Under the pieces are notes generated by a model. It had not been told where the DNA came from. It saw only the letters and a program-made list of their open reading frames with translations, and ran no database searches. The position numbers were made by a program, and so were the translations under genes. 13,961 nt of DNA from JANNHK01 sp034408875 (GTDB taxonomy: Bacteria > Actinomycetota > Acidimicrobiia > IMCC26256 > PALSA-610), in contig JAWXCJ010000047.1 in NCBI GenBank assembly GCA_034408875.1, positions 1 to 13,961 of the forward strand, read 5' to 3'. The first letter of the stretch is position 1. The number at the start of each line of letters is the position of its first letter. Positions 1 to 6,410 of this stretch are shown one piece after another.

Positions 1-179
1 ATGCCGGCCGGTGTGAAGAGCTGGCCGTTGCTGAACGTCACGGTGATCGCGCCGCTCGGTCCGACATCCGCGCCAGCGCCGAGATTCATGCCGACCGCAC
101 CGGCGGCCAGACACACCGCGAGCGTGGCGCCGGCAATACGCGCGCGCCGCCGCCGTCGAATTCCCATCCTCGGACTCAT
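1..179 (-). CDS. secreted protein, N-terminal part only (runs off the left edge)
   Basis: Reading the minus strand from an ATG at 179 gives an open frame of 59 codons that continues past the window edge. The first residues are MSPRMGIRRRRRARIAG, a strongly basic n-region. A hydrophobic stretch (roughly residues 15-37, with LAVCLAAGAVG) follows, then a polar segment containing GAITVTFSNGQLFTPAG. This is the layout of a Sec, or possibly Tat, signal peptide followed by an extracytoplasmic domain. There is a G-rich ribosome-binding stretch (GGGGGAA) just upstream of the ATG and a plausible promoter further upstream. Because the stop lies outside the window, the family cannot be named. It is the downstream neighbour of the small gene at 291-470 on the same strand but seems to have its own promoter. 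Codons are GC-rich at third positions, as in the other genes here. Confidence 0.65.
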   Translation of the reverse strand, partial: MSPRMGIRRRRRARIAGATLAVCLAAGAVGMNLGAGADVGPSGAITVTFSNGQLFTPAG

Positions 180-222
180 CGCGTTCCCCCCTGAAGACCC
201 TGCGGCTCCTTGCCGCGCTCGG

Positions 223-251
223 ACCCTAATGACGCAGGGAACGCCGGTCAA
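223..251 (-). promoter_or_regulatory. probable promoter of the left-edge secreted-protein gene
   Basis: On the minus strand TTGACC (251-246) is followed by a 17-base spacer and TAGGGT (228-223). The first hexamer matches the sigma70-family -35 consensus at 5 of 6 positions, and the second fits the actinobacterial TANNNT -10. The transcript would start about 36 bases before the ATG at 179 and carry the G-rich ribosome-binding site. Confidence 0.4.
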
Positions 252-290
252 TCATGGCTGTATGTAGTTTTCAGCCGTGATCAGGGCGAA

Positions 291-470
291 TTAGGACGCC
301 CGGCGGGCGGGTTCCGGGGGCCGGGCCCGGCGCAGGATGTCGCGCGCTTCGGCGACGCCCCGGCGACCGGTCGTGCGGGTGATCTCGTCGAGCCGCCACT
401 GCTTCTCGCGGTCTCCGGGTAGGAGACGGAGCTGGACCGGCGACTGGTTGGCGTGCCTCCGCTCGCTCAT
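291..470 (-). CDS. small hypothetical protein, 59 aa
   Basis: An ATG at 470 opens a 59-codon minus-strand frame ending in TAA (293-291). The product begins MSERRHANQSPVQLRLLPGD and contains the segment WRLDEITRTTGRRGVAEARD. It is very polar, arginine-rich and probably helical, with no membrane segment. Third codon positions are almost all G or C, the main reason to treat it as a gene. The segment resembles short actinobacterial proteins of the form WRLDxxTRxxGRxGVAxAR that I remember only loosely, so I give no function. It lies divergent to the HtrA-like gene, with 168 bases between starts, and upstream of the secreted protein on the same strand. The sequence GATACT lies 6 bases before the ATG and AGGGG about 11 bases before it. 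Confidence 0.55.
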   Translation of the reverse strand: MSERRHANQSPVQLRLLPGDREKQWRLDEITRTTGRRGVAEARDILRRARPPEPARRAS

Positions 471-558
471 GTCTGAAGTATCCCCTTCGGGTGAGACAAC
501 TACGCCTCGTCATCGGTCCCAACGACCCGGGTCTTTCGTTGGTTCCCGGTCGTCGGCG

Positions 559-575
559 CCTCTCGGGGCGAGAGG
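559..575. repeat. inverted repeat in the divergent intergenic region
   Basis: CCTCTC (559-564) and GAGAGG (570-575) flank a five-base loop, GGGGC. It sits between the divergent small gene (start 470) and the HtrA-like gene (start 639). It could be an operator or an RNA hairpin in the leader. No regulator can be assigned. Confidence 0.3.
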
Positions 576-638
576 GGGCGTGCCAGACTGCGCCAACCGA
601 ACGTTGTGCACCCGAATGTCGAGATAGAGGAATGTCGC

Positions 639-2228
639 ATGAAGCGATGGAATCGATTCGCCGCCCTGACGCTGGTGTTGGCGCTCACCGCCGCCGGATG
701 CGGAGGAGGGGGCGACGACGATGACGACGCCGAGGGCCCGGACCCGACCGAGGCGAGCGAGGGCGACGACGCCGACGGTGCGGGCGCCGTCACGGACATC
801 GCCGACGTCGAATCGGCCGTCGTGCAGATCGTCGCCGAGGGCACGTTCGTCGAGCCCGGCGACGTGCTCAGCGAGGCGCAGGTCGTGACCGGCGCCGGCT
901 CCGGGAGCGGCTCGATCCTCAACGACGAGGGCATCGTCGTCACGAACAACCACGTGGTCGCCGGATCGGCGTCGCTCGAAGTCTTTGTCGGCGGCGAAGA
1001 AGACCCGGTGAGCGCCAAGGTGCTCGGTGTCTCGGAGTGCAACGACCTGGCGGTCATCGACCTCGAGGGCGACGGCTATCCGTTCCTCGCGTGGTCGAAC
1101 GAAGACGCCGACACCGGGCTCGCGATCCGCACGGCCGGTTTCCCGCTCGGAGACCCCGAGTTCACGATGACGTCGGGCATCGTCTCGAAGGCCGAGGCCG
1201 ACGGCGAGATGCCGTGGGCGTCGGTCGCGTCGACCATCGAACACGACGCCAACATCCAGCCCGGCAACTCGGGCGGGCCGCTCCTCAATGCCGAGGACGC
1301 CACCATCGTCGGCGTCAATTACGCGACCAACAACCCCGGCACCGGCACGAACCAGTTCCTTGCCATCTCGTCCGGCCTCGCCGAAGACATCGTGAAGGAC
1401 CTCGCGAACGAACAAGACGTGCTCGCGCTCGGCATCAACCCGCAGGCGGTGTTCTTCGAGGAGGAGGGCGTCGTCGGTGTCTGGGTCGCGTCGGTGACGT
1501 CGGGCAGCGTCGCCGCCGAAGCCGGCATCCAGCCCGGAGACATCATCGAGAAGATCGAAGGTCTTCCGCTCGCGACCGACGGCACGATGAAGGACTACTG
1601 CGACATCTTGCGTTCGCACGACCCCGAAGACGTGCTCACCGTGCAGGTGCTTCGGTACAACGAAGGCGTCCGGCTCACCGGCGAGTTCAACGGCGACGAA
1701 CTCGAACCGTCGGAGTCGCTCGTCGCGGAAGTCGAAGAGGAGTCGGGCGGAACGCTCGAAGCAGGTACCGCGTACGAGTACGAAACGGTAACCGACGACA
1801 CGGGTGATCTCGCGGTCGACGTACCGACCGCGTGGGCCGAGCGCTCGACCGGTGCCGACCCGACGAGCGGGTTGCCGCAGATCACCGCCGCGCCGAGTAT
1901 CGACGGCTACTCCAACACGTTCGACACTCCGGGGATGACCTTCATCGTCGACACATCGGGCGCCAACTTGCCCGAGGAGGTCGTCGCGCTGTTCGACTTC
2001 GCCGAGTCGTGCGTGACTGACGGTCCGCAGCCCTACGAAGATGCGGCGTACACCGGCCAGATCCAATACTGGAGTGAGTGCGGGCCGAACGGTTCGGTCG
2101 TTGTCGTCATCGGTGCGGCGCCACCGGGCGGCGAGTTCACGGCAGCCGTGATCGTCCAGGTGGTCACCGAGGCCGACGCGGAAGCGCTCGACCAGATCAT
2201 CGCCACGTTCCGCGTCGTCACGGAGTAG
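639..2228 (+). CDS. HtrA/DegP-like trypsin-fold serine protease, lipoprotein with PDZ domain
   Basis: Predicted extracytoplasmic protease of 529 aa that probably acts in cell-envelope protein quality control. I chose ATG 639 because GAGGA lies just upstream and it gives a clean lipoprotein signal: MKRWNR, a hydrophobic core, then TAAGC with the lipidated cysteine at residue 21. A frame extension to 606 would spoil this signal. A Gly/Asp-rich acidic linker (residues 22-50) follows. The protease domain carries the full triad: His105 in TNNHVVAG, Asp136 in ECNDLAVI and Ser211 in QPGNSGGP. A PDZ domain spans about 278-350 (the AGIQPGDIIEKI region). A further domain of about 145 residues (385-529) is not part of standard HtrA proteins. 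It resembles C-terminal domains I recall from other actinobacterial secreted proteases. The cysteine desulfurase begins about 24 bases after the stop. Confidence 0.9.
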   Translation: MKRWNRFAALTLVLALTAAGCGGGGDDDDDAEGPDPTEASEGDDADGAGAVTDIADVESAVVQIVAEGTFVEPGDVLSEAQVVTGAGSGSGSILNDEGIVVTNNHVVAGSASLEVFVGGEEDPVSAKVLGVSECNDLAVIDLEGDGYPFLAWSNEDADTGLAIRTAGFPLGDPEFTMTSGIVSKAEADGEMPWASVASTIEHDANIQPGNSGGPLLNAEDATIVGVNYATNNPGTGTNQFLAISSGLAEDIVKDLANEQDVLALGINPQAVFFEEEGVVGVWVASVTSGSVAAEAGIQPGDIIEKIEGLPLATDGTMKDYCDILRSHDPEDVLTVQVLRYNEGVRLTGEFNGDELEPSESLVAEVEEESGGTLEAGTAYEYETVTDDTGDLAVDVPTAWAERSTGADPTSGLPQITAAPSIDGYSNTFDTPGMTFIVDTSGANLPEEVVALFDFAESCVTDGPQPYEDAAYTGQIQYWSECGPNGSVVVVIGAAPPGGEFTAAVIVQVVTEADAEALDQIIATFRVVTE

Positions 2229-2240
2229 CCCACCTCCAAC

Positions 2241-2252
2241 TAGCCTGTCGGT
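2241..2252 (+). promoter_or_regulatory. putative leaderless -10 element for the cysteine desulfurase
   Basis: TAGCCT (2241-2246) is followed by six bases and then the ATC codon at 2253. The identical hexamer precedes ligA. No convincing -35 is visible. The spacing would put the transcript start at or near the first codon. Confidence 0.35.
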
Positions 2253-3410
2253 ATCGCGTACCTCGACCACGCCGCTTCAACCCCGATGCGGCCCGAGGCC
2301 GTCGAGGCGATGCGTCCGTTCTTCGCGGACAGCTTCGCCAATCCGTCGGGCTCGCACGCCGCGTCACGGGTCGCCAAGACCGCGCTCGAAGAGGCGCGGG
2401 AAGTCGTCGCGGCCGCGTGCGGTGCCGAGCCGCACGAGATCGTGTTCACCGCGGGCGGGAGCGAAGCCGACAACCTTGCCGTCAAAGGGGCGGCGTGGGC
2501 CGCCCGTGATCGGGACGGGCGCGACGGCATCGTGACGACCGCGATCGAGCACAAGGCGGTGCTCGGCGCGTGCGGCCGATTGGAGCGCGAGGGATTCCGT
2601 GTCGTGCGTGTCGCCGCACAGGTGTCGGGTGTTCTCGACCTCGACGCGCTCGGCGCGGCACTGGACGAGCGCACCGCCGTCGTGTCGGTGATGCTCGTCA
2701 ACAACGAGACGGGCACTGTGCAGCCGCTGGCCGAGGTCGCGGCGCTGGTTCGCGAGCGGGCGCCGGGTGCGGTCTTGCATACCGACGCGGTGCAGGCGCC
2801 GCAGTGGCTCGACCTGAGCGTCCACGCGTCGGCCGCCGATCTGGTTGCGATCTCGGGTCACAAGTTCGGCGGCCCGAAGGGCGCGGGTGCGCTCGTGGTG
2901 CGCGGCGACACGGTGCTGGTTCCGCTCGTCGAGGGCGGCGGGCACGAACGCGACCGGCGGGCCGGTACGCAGAACGTCGCCGGCGCGGTCGGGTTCGCAA
3001 CCGCGCTGCGCGTCACCGACGAGCGCCGCGCCGACGAGGTCGCGCGGATCCGGCAGTTGCGGGATCGGCTCGAGGCCGGGCTTGCGCGCTCGGTGCCGCG
3101 CTTCGTGGCGAACGGCGATCACGACCGGCGCGTTGCGGGCGTGATCCACGCCGCGTTTCCCGGAGTCGAGGCCGAGGCGTTGCTCGTCGCGCTCGACCAA
3201 CGCGACGTCTACGCGGCGTCGGGTTCGGCGTGCAGCTCGGGGTCGATCGACCCGTCGCACGTGCTCCTCGGAATGGGGATGGATCGCGATCGGGCGCTGT
3301 CGTCGGTGCGGTTCAGCCTCGGGTACGCGTCGACCGATGCCGACGTCGACCTGGCACTCTCGGTCGTCCCCGAGGCGGTGGAGATGCTGCGAACGGCATC
3401 GACGTCGTGA
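2253..3410 (+). CDS. iscS: class I (NifS/IscS-type) cysteine desulfurase, probable ATC start
   Basis: PLP enzyme that removes sulfur from L-cysteine as a protein-bound persulfide, feeding tRNA thiolation and Fe-S cluster assembly. From 2253 the protein is 385 aa and begins with the family N-terminus AYLDHAASTP. The PLP lysine is Lys204 in SGHKFGGPKG. The mobile-loop catalytic cysteine is Cys327 in SGSACSSGS. EHKAVL provides the ring-stacking histidine, and TDAVQ the Asp/Gln pair. The frame is closed upstream by TAG at 2241, and no ATG, GTG or TTG occurs before 2286. Starting at ATG 2286 (374 aa) would drop the conserved LDHAAS strand, so ATC 2253 is the likely start. Its last bases overlap mnmA (GTGA), implying coupled translation and sulfur transfer to MnmA. 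The symbol follows the M. tuberculosis neighbour (Rv3025c); a NifS-like label would fit equally well. Confidence 0.9.
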   Translation: MAYLDHAASTPMRPEAVEAMRPFFADSFANPSGSHAASRVAKTALEEAREVVAAACGAEPHEIVFTAGGSEADNLAVKGAAWAARDRDGRDGIVTTAIEHKAVLGACGRLEREGFRVVRVAAQVSGVLDLDALGAALDERTAVVSVMLVNNETGTVQPLAEVAALVRERAPGAVLHTDAVQAPQWLDLSVHASAADLVAISGHKFGGPKGAGALVVRGDTVLVPLVEGGGHERDRRAGTQNVAGAVGFATALRVTDERRADEVARIRQLRDRLEAGLARSVPRFVANGDHDRRVAGVIHAAFPGVEAEALLVALDQRDVYAASGSACSSGSIDPSHVLLGMGMDRDRALSSVRFSLGYASTDADVDLALSVVPEAVEMLRTASTS

Positions 3411-4435
3411 CGGCCGGGCGGCGTGTCATGGTGATGATGAGCGGGGGCGTCGATTCCTCCGTCGCGGCCGCGATGCTGCAAGAACAGGGTCACGACGTCA
3501 CCGGGGTCACGCTGAAGCTGTGGGGCGGCGTGAGCGACTCGGGCTGTTGCTCCGTCTCCGACGTCGAGGACGCACGCCGCGTCGCGGCCCAACTCGCCAT
3601 TCCCCACTACGTGTTCAACTTCTCCGACGACTTCGGCGCCAACGTCGTCGCACCGTACGTCGAGGCCTACGCGGCGGGCACGACGCCGAACCCATGCGTC
3701 GAGTGCAACCGCACCATGAAGTTCGGCCGGTTGTTCGCGCGTGCGATGCAACTCGGCTACGACGCCGTCGCGACCGGCCATCACGCCCGTGTCGTCGCGG
3801 CGCCGGCCGGACTCGCGATCGGGCGTGGCGCCGACCGGGCCAAGGACCAGTCCTACGTGCTCTACATGCTCGGCGCGGCCGAGCTGGCCTGCACGCTGTT
3901 GCCGGTCGGCGAAATCACCAAGGCCGAGGTACGCGCGCGGGCCGCGGCCCTCGACCTCCGCACCGCGGCCAAGGCCGAGAGCATGGACGTGTGCTTCATC
4001 ACGCGTGGCGGGCGCGAAACCTTCCTGGGCGACCGCATTGCGCGGCGGCCCGGGGCGATCGTCGACCGCGCCGGTGGTGTCGTCGGAACCCACGACGGCA
4101 TCGACGCGTTCACCATCGGGCAGCGGCGCGGTCTCGCGGTAGCGGTGGGGGAGCGGCAGTACGTCGTCGATATCGACGCCGGTTCGGGCGACATCACGAT
4201 CGGTCCCCGCGCCGACCTGTTGCGCGACTCACTGACCATGCGCGACGTGACCTGGAATCTCGCGCCCCCCGCCGGCGCGGTCGAGGTGCAGGCGCGCGCG
4301 CACGGCGAACCCGCCTCCGCGCTCGTCGACGGGTGCACTGTGCGGTTCGTGGAACCTCACGTTCGCGTGGCGCCGGGTCAGGTCGTGGCGTTCTACGCCG
4401 GTGACGTACTGCTCGGCGGCGGTATCGCCACCTGA
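3407..4435 (+). CDS. mnmA: tRNA-specific 2-thiouridylase MnmA
   Basis: Cytoplasmic ATP-dependent enzyme that thiolates U34 of the tRNAs for Lys, Glu and Gln. 342 aa from GTG 3407, close to the family norm of about 360. The N-terminal PP-loop ATP pyrophosphatase motif SGGVDSS follows VMVMM. The two catalytic cysteines are Cys100 in CVECNR, preceded by TPNP, and Cys196 in SMDVCFIT. ATGHHAR and DQSYVLYML are further family blocks, and GQRRGL marks the central/C-terminal tRNA-binding part. The GTG overlaps the TGA of the cysteine desulfurase by two bases, so the sulfur donor and the thiolase are translationally coupled. An in-frame ATG at 3428 is possible but would trim residues before the PP-loop. 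The stop at 4433-4435 lies in a palindrome shared with the convergent neighbour. Confidence 0.96.
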   Translation: MTAGRRVMVMMSGGVDSSVAAAMLQEQGHDVTGVTLKLWGGVSDSGCCSVSDVEDARRVAAQLAIPHYVFNFSDDFGANVVAPYVEAYAAGTTPNPCVECNRTMKFGRLFARAMQLGYDAVATGHHARVVAAPAGLAIGRGADRAKDQSYVLYMLGAAELACTLLPVGEITKAEVRARAAALDLRTAAKAESMDVCFITRGGRETFLGDRIARRPGAIVDRAGGVVGTHDGIDAFTIGQRRGLAVAVGERQYVVDIDAGSGDITIGPRADLLRDSLTMRDVTWNLAPPAGAVEVQARAHGEPASALVDGCTVRFVEPHVRVAPGQVVAFYAGDVLLGGGIAT

Positions 4436-4453
4436 GTCAGGTGACGGGGATAC
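4422..4453. terminator. palindrome at the convergent gene ends, possible bidirectional terminator
   Basis: CACCTGA (4429-4435) and TCAGGTG (4437-4443) are perfect inverted copies around one base. An outer pair, GTATC (4422-4426) and GATAC (4449-4453), extends the structure. The stop codons of mnmA (4433-4435) and the minus-strand membrane gene (4439-4437) sit symmetrically inside it. In RNA the inner part would fold as a five-base stem with a GAGTC loop. There is no T-tract, so termination is inferred from position and symmetry. Confidence 0.45.
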
Positions 4454-5294
4454 GGCGCGCGGCTGCGGTTTCGAGAAGCGCCGCGGTCCGCAACGGCGAG
4501 ACGAGCACGACGAGCGCAGGAACGATGCGGGCTTCGGCGCGCCCGGACCGGCGGACCAGCTCGATGGGCTCGTGGGTCGTGATCGCAACCGATCCGCCGC
4601 GTGTGCCGAGACGCAGATCGACGACTGCCGACGTTTCCGGCGCACGCGACCCGAGCGCGACGATGAGTTCGCGCCGAATGAGCACGGGGTCGGCCAGCGT
4701 GAGCGGGTCGAGTACGACCAGTCCGGCGGGGACGAGCACGAGCCAGCGACGCGCGAGTGCGTGCAGCGAGCGAACCAATACGAACGCGAGCGGGATCCCG
4801 ACGACGCACACGATCGCACCGGCGACGTACCAGCCCGCCGCGAGGAACAGCGGACCGCTCACCGCACCGACGACGAACGCGATGGCGAGCGGCACCGGCG
4901 CGAGCAGCAGTGGGGTCGGAATGCGCAGGGCAAAGCGGGCTTCGTCGCCGTAGACGAGAGCATTTCCGGCCGCTTCGGTGACGGGTGCCGACAGGGCGAG
5001 GACAGCTGCGACGAAGGTCGACCCGATCGCGAGGGCCGCGCTCGTACCCGACGCGGAGAAGGCGGCCGTAACTGCGGCGCCGACGGCCGCGGGCGCAACG
5101 ATACGGAGCACCGTGAGGCCCCAGGGCCGGGGTGCGAGCAGCGCGATGAGTCCAACGGCCCACGCCGACCACAAGCAGGCGGCGGCGAGCAGCGCGGGCG
5201 CGCGCGACCAGTCGTCGAGCGCGGCCGCCAGCGCGTCGCCCGCGGTCAGCGGCAGCACGGCCCACGCGACACGCGCGCACCAAATGAATCTCAT
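4437..5294 (-). CDS. polytopic membrane protein of unknown function
   Basis: 285 aa, starting at ATG 5294 (MRFIWCARVAWAVLPL) and ending at TGA 4439-4437. About six hydrophobic segments lie within residues 1-200, with stretches such as LLAAACLWSAWAVGLIALL, LAIAFVVGAVSGPLFLAAG and VAGAIVCVVGIPLAFVLV. The last 85 residues or so are soluble, basic and beta-strand-like (VALGSR, GSVAITTH, RIVPALVVLVSP) and probably cytoplasmic. I recognise no transporter or enzyme motif. It converges on mnmA with a one-base gap between stop codons and diverges from the MetE-like gene across 101 bases. No clear ribosome-binding site or TANNNT box precedes the start. GC-rich third codon positions and the long hydrophobic pattern make it a convincing gene. 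Function unknown. Confidence 0.8.
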   Translation of the reverse strand: MRFIWCARVAWAVLPLTAGDALAAALDDWSRAPALLAAACLWSAWAVGLIALLAPRPWGLTVLRIVAPAAVGAAVTAAFSASGTSAALAIGSTFVAAVLALSAPVTEAAGNALVYGDEARFALRIPTPLLLAPVPLAIAFVVGAVSGPLFLAAGWYVAGAIVCVVGIPLAFVLVRSLHALARRWLVLVPAGLVVLDPLTLADPVLIRRELIVALGSRAPETSAVVDLRLGTRGGSVAITTHEPIELVRRSGRAEARIVPALVVLVSPLRTAALLETAAARRIPVT

Positions 5295-5379
5295 GCGAGC
5301 AAACTCACTGGGAAACTCATCGGCACAATCAAACCGCCCGGCACCGCGCTCCGCTTCGTGGGTGTTGGTGAAGCGTTCG

Positions 5380-5385
5380 TATACT
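5380..5385 (+). promoter_or_regulatory. -10 element before the MetE-like gene
   Basis: TATACT (5380-5385), five of six matches to TATAAT, lies 10 bases before the ATG at 5396. The 5' leader would be only a few bases, so this transcript is nearly leaderless. No convincing -35 was seen. Confidence 0.4.
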
Positions 5386-5395
5386 ACGAACCTTC

Positions 5396-6397
5396 ATGCC
5401 CTCGACCGCGCTCGCCGCAGGGATAGCCACCGGGATCGGCAGCCTTCCGCATCGCGACGCGTACGCCGCGGCCGCGCTCGTGCTCCGGTGCCTGCCCGAT
5501 TTGCCGGCCGTGCCGCAGCTTCCGTGTCGGAGTCCGCTCGAACTGTTGATCGCGCAAGCGACGTTCGGCATCGAAGGAATGTCCGTCGATGCCGCCGGTC
5601 ACGTGCGCGTCGACGACGCGTTCGACCCGGCCCGAAGTGTCGAGCCGCGCATCGACGCGAATGCACACGCGGGCCTGCTCGCGTTCGTCGACACCGCCGA
5701 GGCGCAGCCGCCGCGCCGGGCGAAGGCGCAAGTCACCGGACCGCTCACACTCGGAACCGCGTTCACCGAAGCCGGGGTACCCGCCGAGGCTGCGTTTCCG
5801 TTCGCCGCGAGAGTCGCACGGGCCAACGCCCGCGCCGTCGAGGAGTTGTTCGCGGCCCGGCTGCCGAACACTGCGCTCGTGCTGTTCTTCGACGAACCGG
5901 CACTCGTTCGCTGGCGTAACAACGACGACCCGCCGCTCGACCGAGAGATGGCGACCGACATGTTGTCCACCGCGCTCGCCGCGCCTGCCTGCACGACCGG
6001 TGTGCACGTGTGCGGTACCGGCGATCTGCGTATCGCGCTCGCCGCCGGGCCCAACGTGGTGCACTTCGACGTCGACGCGCTGTGCGTCGAAGACTCCATC
6101 TCGTTGTGCCGCTTCATCGACGGTGGCGGCTGGGTGGCCTGGGGCGCGGTGCCGACGCACCGCCCGATCGGCGAGCATCCGGCGCCGCTGTGGAAGAACT
6201 TGCTCGACGCCTGGTGCGAGTTGACTCGGCGGGGGTGCGATCCGGTGCGCCTGCGCACCCAGGCGCTCGTCGCGCCCGCGTGCGGGCTGGCGGGCCACGG
6301 AACGAGTCAAGCCGAACGGGCGATGCTCCTCGCGCGCGAACTCGGCAACCGCGTGCACGATCAGGCTGCCGCCACCAAGCTCGCAGTCGGCGCGTAA
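5396..6397 (+). CDS. MetE catalytic-domain-like protein (cobalamin-independent methionine synthase family)
   Basis: 333 aa, about the size of the C-terminal catalytic half of MetE (full MetE is about 750 aa). GIGSLPHRD at residues 13-21 is the usual N-terminal block of stand-alone members. Zinc-ligand equivalents visible are His204 and Cys206 in GVHVCGTG and Cys296 in APACGLAGHG. The fourth MetE ligand, a glutamate, is not obvious; the nearby block VVHFDVDAL offers Asp225 or Asp227. QVTGPLTLG and FFDEPAL are other conserved blocks. By family it could transfer a methyl group to a thiol using a corrinoid or folate donor, but the true substrate of this actinobacterial subgroup is not known to me. 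Its M. tuberculosis counterpart, Rv3015c, also sits beside ligA. The TAA stop is 13 bases before the ligA GTG, so the two may be co-transcribed. Confidence 0.82.
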   Translation: MPSTALAAGIATGIGSLPHRDAYAAAALVLRCLPDLPAVPQLPCRSPLELLIAQATFGIEGMSVDAAGHVRVDDAFDPARSVEPRIDANAHAGLLAFVDTAEAQPPRRAKAQVTGPLTLGTAFTEAGVPAEAAFPFAARVARANARAVEELFAARLPNTALVLFFDEPALVRWRNNDDPPLDREMATDMLSTALAAPACTTGVHVCGTGDLRIALAAGPNVVHFDVDALCVEDSISLCRFIDGGGWVAWGAVPTHRPIGEHPAPLWKNLLDAWCELTRRGCDPVRLRTQALVAPACGLAGHGTSQAERAMLLARELGNRVHDQAAATKLAVGA

Positions 6398-6410
6398 TAG
6401 CCTCACCGGC
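6398..6410 (+). promoter_or_regulatory. putative leaderless -10 element for ligA
   Basis: TAGCCT (6398-6403), seven bases, then GTG 6411. The hexamer begins right after the TAA of the MetE-like gene and equals the one before the cysteine desulfurase. It would give ligA its own leaderless transcript besides any read-through. No clear -35. Confidence 0.35.

Noticed and set aside
1..267. Plus-strand frame at the left edge
   Set aside because: The minus strand here encodes a convincing signal peptide with ribosome-binding site and promoter; the plus frame is its shadow.
510..2270. Very long minus-strand open frame opposite the HtrA gene
   Set aside because: It mirrors a well-supported gene. Its product is an Arg/Asp/Val-rich composition typical of antisense frames in GC-rich DNA, with no domain.
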